A stretch of DNA of 64,000 nucleotides from Psychromarinibacter sp048262455 (GTDB taxonomy: Bacteria; Pseudomonadota; Alphaproteobacteria; Rhodobacterales; Rhodobacteraceae), in the NCBI GenBank assembly GCA_048262455.1, contig JBLXFD010000004.1, positions 139,377 through 203,376 on the forward strand, read 5' to 3'. Below the pieces are notes generated by a model. That model saw only the letters and a program-made list of their open reading frames with translations. It did not search any database and was not told the origin of the DNA. The translations under genes were made by a program, and so were the position numbers. Shown here in pieces: positions 16,246 through 24,692 of the stretch (position 1 is the stretch's first letter; every line of letters begins with the position of its first letter).

Positions 16246-17466
16246 GGCTGCTCCTTCGTCTCCGTCACCCGGGCCTTCAACACCTCCTCGTCCATGGGGC
16301 GGCTGACCCTCAACGTGCTGCTGTCATTCGCCCGGTTCGAACGCCAAGTCACCGCCGAGCGGATCCGCGACAAGATCGCCGCGTCCAAGAAAAAGGGGCT
16401 CTGGATGGGCGGCGTCTGCCCGCTGGGCTACGACCCGCACCCCGATTCGAACCGGCGGGAGCTGGTGGTCAACGAAGCAGAGGCGCAAGTGGTCCGCAGC
16501 CTGTTCGACCTCTATCGTCAGCACGGCTGCCTGAGAGCGGTGACTGCAGAAGCGGATCGGCTCGGCCTGCGCTCGAAGCGCACCCGCGTCTCGACGGGAC
16601 GGGTACAGGGTGGCAACCGGATGAGCCAGGGCCGAATCCACCGGCTTCTGACCAACCCCGTTTACCGGGGACGGATCCGGCACAAGGAGCAGACCTACCC
16701 CGGCACCCACCCGGCGATCATCGACGAGCCGCTTTGGGACGAGGTGCAACAGCGGCTGCAGGCGGCCAGCGCGAGGCGCCGCGGCGCGGCCCCCGGTGCC
16801 CCGGTGGAGATGATCGCGCCGCTCAAGGGCAAGATGCGCGACGACACCGGCGACCTGCTCACGCCGACGCACACCCAGCGCCGGCGCAAGCGGCTGCGGT
16901 ACTACGTCTCGAACCGGCTGATCTCCGGTGGCACGGACCCTTCTGCCTGGCGGCTGCCTGCGAAGGATCTCGAACGGGCCGTCTCCGGCGCCATCGCCGC
17001 ACATCTCGGCGAATGTGCACGGAGCCACCAGGGCCTCGTCGATCCGGATGTTCTGCAGGTGGCGTCGGCGGCCGAGGCGCTCGAGAGGCTCGCGGCAAGG
17101 ATCGCGCAGGAAGGCATCGCGGCATCCGCTCCCTTGATCCGGCAAGCTGTCATCGCACCGGGCGAGCTGCAGGTGGAACTGGAACCAGGTGCAGTCGCGC
17201 AAGCCGCGGGAATTACCAGCGCCCTCGCCCCATCCCTCCTCCTGATCCAGCGCGTCGTCCACTGCCGCCGCCGGGGCGTGGAAATGAAGATCATCGCCGG
17301 CGACACCGCAGCCGCTCCGGATCCGATCTTCGTCCGCGCCCTGCGCAACGCCCACGACTGGCCCGCCCGCCTCCGCGGGTGCGCTAACCCCATCCGTCAG
17401 GGCCTGTCGGATAACCTGAACTGCCCCGGTGCTTCGGCATCGGGGCTTTTTTCATTCGTCAGTTAG
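16246..17466 (+). pseudogene. Large serine recombinase, truncated at both ends
   Basis: The frame opens inside a resolvase-type catalytic domain at GCSFVSVTRAFNTSSSMG, continues with LSFARFERQVTAERIRDKI and KKKGLWMGG, and then the recombinase domain and a zinc-ribbon-like segment. The N-terminal part carrying the catalytic Ser is missing. At the other end homology stops after ALRNAHDWPARLRG (about 17380), so the usual C-terminal region is replaced by unrelated codons to a stop at 17466. The internal ATG at 16294 could allow a 390-aa product, but it would lack the catalytic residue. The gene is probably the relic of an integrative element or phage that entered at this site. Confidence 0.8.
17423..17452 (+). 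terminator. Strong rho-independent terminator
   Basis: GCCCCGGTGC, loop TTCG, GCATCGGGGC, then six T residues. This is a classic intrinsic terminator reading rightward. It lies inside the readthrough end of the recombinase fragment and abuts the 3' end of the converging orphan gene at 17452. It probably belonged to whatever gene once preceded it. Confidence 0.85.
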
Positions 17467-18057
17467 CGCGGGGGCTTCGTAAGCAGCGATTTGCCATTCG
17501 CCTTGATAGTTCGCAATCAGGCCGTCTTGCGGCGCGTCCATCCCGCCGATTGCAGCGACTTGCCCAAGACACCGGCTAAGGTGCCCCCGAAGAACTTCCA
17601 GCGCGTCGAAGTAGGCTTGTCGAACATCCGGCGGGCGGTGAAAGTCGCCGAAGCGCGGATGCGGTGGCGCGTCGCTGTTCCGGTTCAACAATTCTTCGTA
17701 GGTCATGAACTGACGAATGCCCAACGCCATAGCGTCGATAAGTAGGTAAAGCGGCCCGTCGAGAAGGTCGGCAAGTTCAACCTGCTTATCGACCAAGATG
17801 CCCCGAATTTCGCCAAGCGGTTTAAGCGCGTCGTCAATGCAGTTGTCGCAACATTTCCATGCGGAAAGAACGCGGCGATCTGCAAGCCGGATGACAAGTT
17901 CGCGCGCAACCTGCCGTTCCTTGTCCCTTGGGCTGACGGCAATGCCTATGAACGGAAGGTTCAACGTAACGTCGCCGACATGTTTGCCGAACCGACGCTT
18001 CGCGCGGCCCACAAGGTCTTTCATGTCGAAGCGAAAGGGAATGTCGCCGGTTCTCAT
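17452..18057 (-). CDS. Hypothetical protein, possible DUF6650-like, island cargo
   Basis: A 201-aa soluble protein with no signal peptide or membrane segment. The stretch LPFIGIAVSPRDKERQVARELVIRLADRRVL, residues about 34-64, has the layout of DUF6650-type proteins (G-I-x-x-S-P followed by F/L-x-D-R-R-V-L). The following residues up to FMTYEELLNR also fit, but this is memory-based and tentative. A second helical part (DVRQAYFDALEVLRGHL) follows. Base composition is clearly lower in GC than the catabolic genes, and the gene is boxed between a terminator and an intact IS6 element, so it is likely foreign cargo. Function unknown. Confidence 0.6.
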   Translation of the reverse strand: MRTGDIPFRFDMKDLVGRAKRRFGKHVGDVTLNLPFIGIAVSPRDKERQVARELVIRLADRRVLSAWKCCDNCIDDALKPLGEIRGILVDKQVELADLLDGPLYLLIDAMALGIRQFMTYEELLNRNSDAPPHPRFGDFHRPPDVRQAYFDALEVLRGHLSRCLGQVAAIGGMDAPQDGLIANYQGEWQIAAYEAPALTDE

Positions 18058-18203
18058 GTTGCCCCCAAGTTATTCACGTTTCCGCGATAATATGAGCCTG
18101 AAACCTTTGTGGGCACTCCAAATCAACCGCATGAAAACTGTCAATAGATCGGCAATAGATTTCCCCGATCGGGAAATTATTCAAGATTTCAAGGATGTAT
18201 GGC
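18058..18203. other. AT-rich upstream region of the orphan gene
   Basis: About 146 bp of much lower GC than the surroundings, ending at the IS6 left end. It should hold the promoter of the leftward orphan gene, but no convincing -35/-10 pair could be fixed by eye. Confidence 0.35.
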
Positions 18204-19018
18204 GGTGCTGGCAGACTAATTCGAACCAGTCTCAGCTAGGGCAGGACAGCTGCCCCTTATACCGCGCAGAGGCCGCGCCACTCGGCGAGAGCGGCGGCGC
18301 AGTTTTTCTTGAAGTTGGCTCGGGAGTAGAAGCTGCGCTCCGAGTTAAAGTGGTTGCTGACCGAGGCGTGGACGGAAGCGAACATCTGCAAACTTCGCAT
18401 TCGCCGGAAGCGTAGCATCGCCCGCTCGCGTAGTCGGAATGGCCGGTGGGAGTTCTCGGCGCGGTTGTTCAACCAGCGGCCGCTTTCCTGCCGACCGGCT
18501 GCGCCGATTTCTTTTAACGCCGCGCCGTAGGAGCGGAGCCGGTCGGTGACGATGGTCTCGGGTCGACCGTAGCGCTTCATTGATCTCTTGAGAAATTTCA
18601 TCGCAGCTTTCCTGTCGCGGGTCTTTGTCACGAAGCTCTCGAGGACCTCGCCCTCGTGGTCGACAGCCCGCCACAGGTAATGCCTCTCACCGTTGATCTT
18701 TACGAACATCTCGTCGAGATGCCAACGCCACTGGCTGGACCGCATCCCCTCGACCCGGCGCTTCCGGATCTCGGCTGCGAACATTGGGCCGAAGCGGTGC
18801 CACCAGAAACGAACCGCCTCGTGGCTGACGTCTATCCCACGTTCGTGCAGCAGGTCCTCCACGTTCCGCAGCGAGAGCGGGAAGCGGACGTAAAGCATCA
18901 CCGCCAGGCGGATGATCTCGGGACTCGTCTTGAAGTAGCGGAATGGGCTGCGGTTTGGCATAGGCACAGGCTACCAAGCCCCCTGCCCCCCCTCAAAGCC
19001 GATTCCTCTGACAGGACC
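18204..19018 (-). mobile_element. Intact IS6-family insertion sequence
   Basis: An 815-bp element. The left terminal sequence GGTGCTGGCAGACTAATT and the complement of the right end, GGTCCTGTCAGAGGAATC, form an imperfect inverted repeat. A single transposase frame lies between. The 8 bp outside each end (TGTATGGC and CGCCCTGC) differ, so there is no target-site duplication. This suggests the present boundaries arose by recombination or co-integrate resolution rather than a fresh simple insertion. Confidence 0.85.
18257..18961 (-). CDS. IS6-family DDE transposase
   Basis: A 234-aa transposase of usual IS6 length. It has the N-terminal PNRSPFRYFKTSPEIIRLAV helix-turn-helix region and the DDE catalytic residues in WHLDEMFVKING (Asp 1), VTDRLRSYG (Asp 2) and NNRAENSH (Glu). 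It ends in the typical ALAEWRGLC. The frame extends two codons upstream to a GTG at 18967; ATG 18961 fits the family N-terminus better. All catalytic residues are kept, so it could be active. It is about 2.3 kb from a deleted relative in the same orientation, which makes recombination between the two copies possible. Confidence 0.93.
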   Translation of the reverse strand: MPNRSPFRYFKTSPEIIRLAVMLYVRFPLSLRNVEDLLHERGIDVSHEAVRFWWHRFGPMFAAEIRKRRVEGMRSSQWRWHLDEMFVKINGERHYLWRAVDHEGEVLESFVTKTRDRKAAMKFLKRSMKRYGRPETIVTDRLRSYGAALKEIGAAGRQESGRWLNNRAENSHRPFRLRERAMLRFRRMRSLQMFASVHASVSNHFNSERSFYSRANFKKNCAAALAEWRGLCAV

Positions 19019-19183
19019 CGCCCTGCCCTTCAGACCGGTTATAGCCGACCGGCCGCTTCCCCGCGCATGGCACAGCGCGAACACGTTGCGTCGCGACGCG
19101 GGTTCTATTATCCTGAATTACGAATATAGATATTGAAGCGCTCATCGGCCGCCCGACCGCGGCGAACTAGAAGGAAATGCGTA

Positions 19184-20395
19184 TTGGGACATTCACCGAA
19201 GGTCTTGATCGCGGGCGGCGGGATCGGCGGGCTCACCGCCGCCTTGGCGCTGCTGCAGCGCGGGTTCGACGTCTCCGTCTACGAGCAGGCCGATGCGCTG
19301 CGCGAGCTTGGGGCCGGTATCCAGATCGCGGCGAACGGAACCCGGCTGCTGATCGACCTGGGCCTGCGCGAGCGACTTGAGCCCCTGGTCTGCGACGCCG
19401 CGGGCAAGGAAGTGCGGCTGTGGAACACGGGCCAGTCGTGGAAGCTGTTCGACCTGGGCGCCGATTCGGTAGAGCGCTTCGGCGCGCCTTACTGGCTGGT
19501 GCACCGGGGCGACCTGCACCGGATCCTGATCGAGGCGGTGGAGGCGGAAAAGCCCGGGGCAATCCGGCTTGGCCACCGCTCCACCGGATTCCGGCAGGAC
19601 GACGACGGGGTGACGCTGGATTTCGCTGACGGCACCTCGGCACGGGGCGACCTGCTGATCGGCGCCGACGGGGTGCACTCTGTGTTGCGGAACCAGATGT
19701 TCGATGGGGTGCGGCCGCAGTTCACCGGACTGATGGCCTGGCGCGGACTGGCGCCGATCGAGCGGCTGTCGGCCGAGATGCGGCGTCCCGTCGGTACGAA
19801 CTGGGTTGGCCCCGGCGGCCATGTCATCACCTATCCGATCCGCGGCGGTCAGCTGATGAACGTGGTCGGCCTGGTGGAGAACGCCGAGTGGACCAGCGAA
19901 AGCTGGACCGAGGCCGGCACCGTCGCCGAGTTTCTCGCCGACTTCGAGGGTTGGCACCCCCTGGTGCGCGAGGTGATGGGCGCGGTCGACACCCCCTACC
20001 GCTGGGCGCTGATCCACCGCGATCCGCTGCCACGCTGGACCGAGGGCCGGGTGTCACTGCTGGGCGATGCCTGCCACCCGACCCTTCCGTTTCTGGCGCA
20101 GGGGGCGATCATGGCGATTGAAGACGGGGTGGTGCTGGCGCGCTGTCTCGACGCGATGCGCGACCGGCCGCAGCAGGCGCTGGTCGAGTACGAGGCGCTA
20201 CGGGTCCAGCGCACCACCGCCATCGTGCGCGGCTCGGCCGCCAACCTCGACCGCTTCCACAATCGCGCGCTGGCCGACCCGGTGGAGGGCGCGGCCTTCA
20301 TCGAGCGCGAGTGGGAGCCGGAGAAGGTGCGGCTGCGCTACGACTGGCTGTTCGACTACGACGCCCGCAAGGCGGGCGAATTCGCGGCGGCCTGA
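19184..20395 (+). CDS. FAD-dependent aromatic monooxygenase (salicylate / 3-hydroxybenzoate 6-hydroxylase-like)
   Basis: A 403-aa group A flavoprotein hydroxylase. The Rossmann motif is IAGGGIGGLTAALAL, the second FAD/NAD(P)H motif is LLIGADGVHSVLRNQ and the third is VSLLGDACHPTLPFLAQGA, all in order. Such enzymes add a hydroxyl to a phenolic acid, often to give gentisate or catechol. The most likely start is TTG 19184, with AAGGA eight bases before; the frame remains open to another TTG at 19133. An ATG at 19177 lies in a different frame. It lies just outside the IS6 element, converges on the next hydrolase gene and is the only rightward gene of its block. Substrate uncertain. Confidence 0.88.
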   Translation: MGHSPKVLIAGGGIGGLTAALALLQRGFDVSVYEQADALRELGAGIQIAANGTRLLIDLGLRERLEPLVCDAAGKEVRLWNTGQSWKLFDLGADSVERFGAPYWLVHRGDLHRILIEAVEAEKPGAIRLGHRSTGFRQDDDGVTLDFADGTSARGDLLIGADGVHSVLRNQMFDGVRPQFTGLMAWRGLAPIERLSAEMRRPVGTNWVGPGGHVITYPIRGGQLMNVVGLVENAEWTSESWTEAGTVAEFLADFEGWHPLVREVMGAVDTPYRWALIHRDPLPRWTEGRVSLLGDACHPTLPFLAQGAIMAIEDGVVLARCLDAMRDRPQQALVEYEALRVQRTTAIVRGSAANLDRFHNRALADPVEGAAFIEREWEPEKVRLRYDWLFDYDARKAGEFAAA

Positions 20396-20425
20396 CGGCC
20401 GCCGCAGCCACTTGGGGCGCCGGCC

Positions 20426-21595
20426 TCAGTCCAGCCCCTTGCGCCGGGACCAGTCTACGACCGCGTCGATGCAGCGGGTCAGCAGTTCGGGCTGGCCCAG
20501 ATAGTAGTGCGTCGCGCCTTCTATCTCGATGTATTCGGCATCGGGCGTGGCCAGCGCCGCGCGGATGGCCGGGTTGTGGGTGGCAGGCACCGCGTCGTCG
20601 GCCTCGTTTACGATCTGCAGAACCGGCGTCCGGGTAATCCGCGCCGCGTTCTTCGGCCCCTTGGCGTTGGAGAGATCATAGCTCCACTGGCTGAGCCAGG
20701 ACCGCAGCGTCGAGAACCGGCCCAGCCCCACCGGCCCCACGTTCACCGTCGCCGGCCGGCCCATGTAGCACCAGCCCGCGCGCCGGCCATTCGGGTCGAT
20801 CCTGGGGTCAAGCCAGCGCACGTCGCACATGGTGCGGTGGGTGACGAAGCCGCGCTCGACCTCGTCGCCGCCGCGGTCTGCCAGTTCGGCCAGCTTGTCC
20901 TGCGCCCAGGCGGTGATACGGCGGTTGCGGGCACGCTGCGCCTCCCGGAAGGCCTCGATGAAGTCCTGCGAGAACGGCGGCTTGTGCGGACAGCCGGGGC
21001 TGTAGATGTCGAACGTGGAATCGCGCCGGTCCGGGTCCGTCTCATCCAGCACCGAGGGGTCCAGCCATTCCGTCAGGGTCTCGGCCCGCGACAGGTGCGC
21101 CGCGATGAAAATCACGCCGTCGGCCGGGATCAATCCCGCCGAGGTCAGGTCGATCGGATCGCCCGCCGGGGTGCGGGTGATCGAGGGCGATTCCGCCTCG
21201 GCCTGATAGAACAGCGACAGCGAGCCGCCACCGGACCAGCCAACCAGGATCACCCGTTCGTAGCCCAGCGTCTGCTTCGCATGGGCGACCCAGGCCCCCA
21301 TGTCCAGCGCCACCTTTTCCATGATCAGCGCGGTGTCGTTGCGCGCGTAACGGCTGCCGGCGCAAAGCACGTGCAGCCCCCGGTCGGCCAGCGCCTGCGG
21401 CATCGGCAGCAGTTGCAGGGTCGACGCGGGATGCATGAACAGGAAGACGGTGCGCGCCGGGGTATCACCGCGCAGCAGCTGGCCCTCAAGGTTGATCTTG
21501 CCGGAATTGCCGGCGAAGCCGTAGACCTCGCGCGCACCGCCCGGATCCTCGAAGCTCACCAGCGCCACCCGGCGCGTCCACTGTTCTGCTGCCAT
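20426..21595 (-). CDS. Alpha/beta hydrolase
   Basis: A 389-aa alpha/beta-hydrolase. The nucleophile elbow is ILVGWSGGGSL, the catalytic His is in EGATHYYLGQ and the acid is in VNEADDAVP, so the triad looks intact. It is longer than most family members because of a roughly 110-residue insertion (about 195-300) between core strands, rich in Arg and Trp, forming a large lid. ATG 21595 follows GAAGGAACAGTTCCG. It is the last gene of a leftward unit with UbiD, molybdenum-hydroxylase, enoyl-CoA hydratase-like and TAXI-TRAP genes. A hairpin separates it from the TAXI gene. It may cleave an ester, thioester or ring-cleavage product of this pathway. Confidence 0.82.
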   Translation of the reverse strand: MAAEQWTRRVALVSFEDPGGAREVYGFAGNSGKINLEGQLLRGDTPARTVFLFMHPASTLQLLPMPQALADRGLHVLCAGSRYARNDTALIMEKVALDMGAWVAHAKQTLGYERVILVGWSGGGSLSLFYQAEAESPSITRTPAGDPIDLTSAGLIPADGVIFIAAHLSRAETLTEWLDPSVLDETDPDRRDSTFDIYSPGCPHKPPFSQDFIEAFREAQRARNRRITAWAQDKLAELADRGGDEVERGFVTHRTMCDVRWLDPRIDPNGRRAGWCYMGRPATVNVGPVGLGRFSTLRSWLSQWSYDLSNAKGPKNAARITRTPVLQIVNEADDAVPATHNPAIRAALATPDAEYIEIEGATHYYLGQPELLTRCIDAVVDWSRRKGLD

Positions 21596-21616
21596 CGGAA
21601 CTGTTCCTTCTGTCAA

Positions 21617-21643
21617 ACGAAGGGGCCGGACGGACCGGCCCCT
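21617..21643 (-). terminator. Hairpin between TAXI gene and hydrolase gene
   Basis: A 10-bp stem AAGGGGCCGG / CCGGCCCCTT with a 5-nt loop lies between the TAXI stop (21671) and the hydrolase ribosome binding site. The trailing T run is weak, so partial termination or mRNA stabilisation of the binding-protein message is likely. Confidence 0.55.
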
Positions 21644-21670
21644 TGGGTCTTCACCGCAGGTTGCTGCGCC

Positions 21671-22666
21671 TCACTCGGCGATCAGGGCTTCGTTGCGGCC
21701 AGTCTGCGCCTCGTTCCACAGCCCTTTCTCCTGATAGAAGGCCACGGCGGCGTCGTGATACGGCATTACCGGCGCCGTGGTGACGGCGTTGTCCTGGGTG
21801 TAGCCGCGCATCGAGGGGTGGATCTTGGCCAGCGTCTCCTCGGCGCCCCACAGCGCCTCGAGCATGGCGCGCACCTGTTCGTCCGGAGTGTCGACCGAGG
21901 CGACAATATAGCTGTCGTAGGAAAGCAGCCGGGTATCCTCCTCGATGCCGGGCACCAGGCCGGCCGGGGCCACGGAGAAGCGGGCGCCGGGGAAGACCTC
22001 CTTCTGGTACATTTCTTCCAGCCCCTCGCCCTCGGGGATCGACAGGTAGCGGATGCCGATCTGCGTGTCGGCCTCGCGGGCCCGCGGCTGACCGGCAGAG
22101 GCCCAGGTCACGTCCAGCCGGTCCGCGACCAGCGCGTCGATGCCGTCGTTGGCGCCGGTGACCGGCACGGGGGTCACGTCATCCCAGGTCAGGCCCGCGG
22201 CGGCCAGCGAGGCGCGCAGCGAGTTGTTGATCGACAGGTGGCCACCGAAGTCGGCCGAGACCCGGGCGCCCGCGATGTCGGCATAGCTTTTTACCGGCCC
22301 GTCCTTGCGCACCATGAAGCCCAGCATCAGCGAGGCGCCGCCGGCGCGCAGCACGCGCAGGTTCTTGTACGCCGTGTCGGCCTCGTTCTCGCCCGAGAAG
22401 GCGCGGTATGCGCTGGAGGCGGACATCACGCCGAAGCTGACCTCGCCACTATCCAGCAGCGGCGCCCAGGCGGCGGGGCCGTCATAGGGGCGCACGATCA
22501 CGTTCAGGTCGCTGTTGTCGGTGGCGACTTTGGCGATGCCTGCGGCGATGGTGTTGAAGGTGGTGCCCTGCTTGTCGGCGGCCAGCGCGACGGTCTGCGC
22601 CATAGCCGCTCCGGCGGTCAGCGCAACGGCAAAAGCGCTGCCGCAGATCACGTTGAAGAGTTTCAT
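21671..22666 (-). CDS. TAXI-family TRAP transporter substrate-binding protein
   Basis: A 331-aa periplasmic binding protein. The signal peptide covers about residues 1-23 (MKLFNVICGSAFAVALTAGAAMAQ). The mature part has the TAXI-type pattern of a GTTFNTIAAGIAKV phosphate-loop-like start and GEVSFGVMSASSAYRAFSG. ATG 22666 follows GGGAGGAAACTACC. It serves the fused TRAP permease encoded directly upstream in the operon (22719-24692), with 52 bp between. TAXI-TRAP systems use an ion gradient and take up carboxylates such as glutamate or other organic acids. Gene order with UbiD and molybdenum hydroxylase suggests an aromatic or heterocyclic acid. Confidence 0.9.
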   Translation of the reverse strand: MKLFNVICGSAFAVALTAGAAMAQTVALAADKQGTTFNTIAAGIAKVATDNSDLNVIVRPYDGPAAWAPLLDSGEVSFGVMSASSAYRAFSGENEADTAYKNLRVLRAGGASLMLGFMVRKDGPVKSYADIAGARVSADFGGHLSINNSLRASLAAAGLTWDDVTPVPVTGANDGIDALVADRLDVTWASAGQPRAREADTQIGIRYLSIPEGEGLEEMYQKEVFPGARFSVAPAGLVPGIEEDTRLLSYDSYIVASVDTPDEQVRAMLEALWGAEETLAKIHPSMRGYTQDNAVTTAPVMPYHDAAVAFYQEKGLWNEAQTGRNEALIAE

Positions 22667-22718
22667 GGTAGTTTCCTCCCTGGTTGTGGTTCGAGACCCG
22701 TCCGGTGCCCCTTGTCGT

Positions 22719-24692
22719 TCATTCCCGCACCGGACCGGGTGCCGCGGCGGTTGTGGCCGCGGTGGTGGCGGACGCGCCGCCTCGGCGCGCCCGTACGAGC
22801 TCGAACAGGGCGATCGCCCCGCAGACGCCGAGCCCGGCGTAATTGGCAATTTCGAAGGCGCGGTTGGTGAAGGGCGACAGCATTGCCGCGAACCCGCCAA
22901 GGCACAGCGCCGCGCGGAATAGCGGGTTCAGCGGCCCGAACAGGTAACCCACCAGCCCCGCCGAGATCGCGACAAGTCCCAGCGCCGCGGTGACGAAGGC
23001 GACGATGATCTGCAGCGGACCGCCGATCATCAGCAGCCCCAGGCTGAAGGGGAATACGAAGGGTAGCAGATAGGCGGCAATCCCGAACCTCATCCCCGAC
23101 ATCGCCGTGATCCAGAACCCGGACTGAGCGATCGCCGCCGCCGTGAAGGTGGCAAAGCACACCGGCGGCGTGATCATCGACAGCATGCCCATGTAGAAGA
23201 TGAAGAAGTGCGCTGCCAGCCGGTCGACGCCCAGGTCCACCAGCGCCGGCGCGACCAGCACGGCCAGCATCGTGTAGATTACCGCCGTCGGCAGGGCCAT
23301 TCCCAGCACCACACAGACCACGCCGGTCATCGCCAGGATCAGGAAGACGTTGTCCCCGGCCAGCGACAGCAGGATCGTCGACATCGCGAATCCCAGCCCG
23401 GCCAGCTGCAGCGCGCCGATCACCAGACCGGCCACGGCCGTCAGGATCAGGATCGACAACGAGGTTCGCCCGGTCGACAGCACCGCGTCCACCAGATCGG
23501 CGCGCGACGGACGCGAGAACCGCCCGGCGTAGCCTACCAGCAGTGCGGTGACCGCCGCCGCCAGCCCGGCCTTGCCCGGCGCCCAGAACGCGAAGACCAC
23601 CGCGTAGATCAGCACCGCCAGCGGGATGGCAAAGCCCAGCCCGCGCTTCAGCGTCGGAAGGAACCGCGGCAGGTCGGCCCGGCGAAGCCCCTTCAGCCCG
23701 TTCTTGGCGGCCTCCAGGTCTACCTGTGCGAAGAGGGCCACGTAGTACAGCAGCCCGGGCAGCAGCGCGGCCAGCACCACCTCGCGGTAGGGGATGGCCA
23801 GGAAGTCGGCCATGAGGAAGGCGGTGATACCCATCACCGGCGGCATGATCTGCCCGCCGGTCGATGATACTGCCTCGATCGCCGCGGACTGGTGCTTGCG
23901 GTAACCCGCGCGCTCCATCATCGGGATTGAGATCGGGCCTATCACGGCAACGTTCGAAACCGCGGAGCCAGAGACCGTGCCGAACAGCGTCGAGGCCGCC
24001 ACCGAGACTTTCGCCGGCCCGCCGCGGAACCGCCCCATCAGCGACAGTGCAAGGTCGGTAATGAAGGTGTCGCCCTTGGTGGCACGCAGCACGGCGCCGA
24101 AAAGAATGAAGGTGATGATGGTCTGCGCCGCCACCTTCAGGGGCAGGCCCAGCAGCGCGTTGGAATCGAGGTAGGTATAGACCGCAATCCGTTCCCAGCT
24201 GGAGGGTGGCAGGGCCAGGATGCCAGGCATCAGGTCGCCGAACCGGGCGTAAAGAATGAAGGCACCGGCCACCAGGATCAGCGTCCAGCCGATCAGCCGC
24301 CGGGTTGCCTCGAACACCAGCGCGATCGCCGCGACACCCAGCGAGATGCGCAGCGCAGTGAGCCGGGACAGCTCGTAGACCAGCCATTGGTAGTTCGCCA
24401 CGACGAAGCCGGTAACCACCAGCGCGCCGGCGATCAGCAGCCAGTCGTACCAGGGCACGCGGTCCCCCGCCTCGCCGGCCCGGGCACGCACGTTCAGGAA
24501 GGTCGCAACCAGCGCCGCGCCCAGCATCAGCGCCAGGAACTGCGCGCTGTAGACCACCAGCCCCAGGACATGTTGGATCTCGATCGCCCACAGGCAGGCC
24601 GCCACCACCGGCACCACCAGCGAGGCGACGCCAAGCCCGGCCTGCCAGCCATGCAGGACGCGCCACTTTCCGTTCCCGCCCGCACTGCTCAT
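22719..24692 (-). CDS. TRAP transporter fused permease (TAXI type)
   Basis: A 657-aa membrane protein combining the small (DctQ-like, about residues 15-130) and large (DctM-like, about 140-600) TRAP membrane subunits, as usual for TAXI systems. Signatures include GTVSGSAVSNVAVIGPISIP near residue 225, SSTGGQIMPPVMGITAFLMA and MALPTAVIYTMLAVLVAPAL. Further C-terminal helices end in an Ala/Thr-rich tail. The start codon overlaps the upstream enoyl-CoA hydratase-like gene stop by 4 bp, and GAGGGGGG gives the ribosome site. Together with the TAXI protein it forms a complete secondary transporter. Confidence 0.93.
   Translation of the reverse strand: MSSAGGNGKWRVLHGWQAGLGVASLVVPVVAACLWAIEIQHVLGLVVYSAQFLALMLGAALVATFLNVRARAGEAGDRVPWYDWLLIAGALVVTGFVVANYQWLVYELSRLTALRISLGVAAIALVFEATRRLIGWTLILVAGAFILYARFGDLMPGILALPPSSWERIAVYTYLDSNALLGLPLKVAAQTIITFILFGAVLRATKGDTFITDLALSLMGRFRGGPAKVSVAASTLFGTVSGSAVSNVAVIGPISIPMMERAGYRKHQSAAIEAVSSTGGQIMPPVMGITAFLMADFLAIPYREVVLAALLPGLLYYVALFAQVDLEAAKNGLKGLRRADLPRFLPTLKRGLGFAIPLAVLIYAVVFAFWAPGKAGLAAAVTALLVGYAGRFSRPSRADLVDAVLSTGRTSLSILILTAVAGLVIGALQLAGLGFAMSTILLSLAGDNVFLILAMTGVVCVVLGMALPTAVIYTMLAVLVAPALVDLGVDRLAAHFFIFYMGMLSMITPPVCFATFTAAAIAQSGFWITAMSGMRFGIAAYLLPFVFPFSLGLLMIGGPLQIIVAFVTAALGLVAISAGLVGYLFGPLNPLFRAALCLGGFAAMLSPFTNRAFEIANYAGLGVCGAIALFELVRARRGGASATTAATTAAAPGPVRE

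Noticed and set aside
16294..17466. Functional serine integrase of 390 aa
   Set aside because: The N-terminal part with the catalytic Ser is missing and the C-terminus is replaced by unrelated codons.
18196..19026. Target-site duplication around the intact IS6 element
   Set aside because: The eight bases on either side (TGTATGGC and CGCCCTGC) do not match, so no duplication can be claimed.
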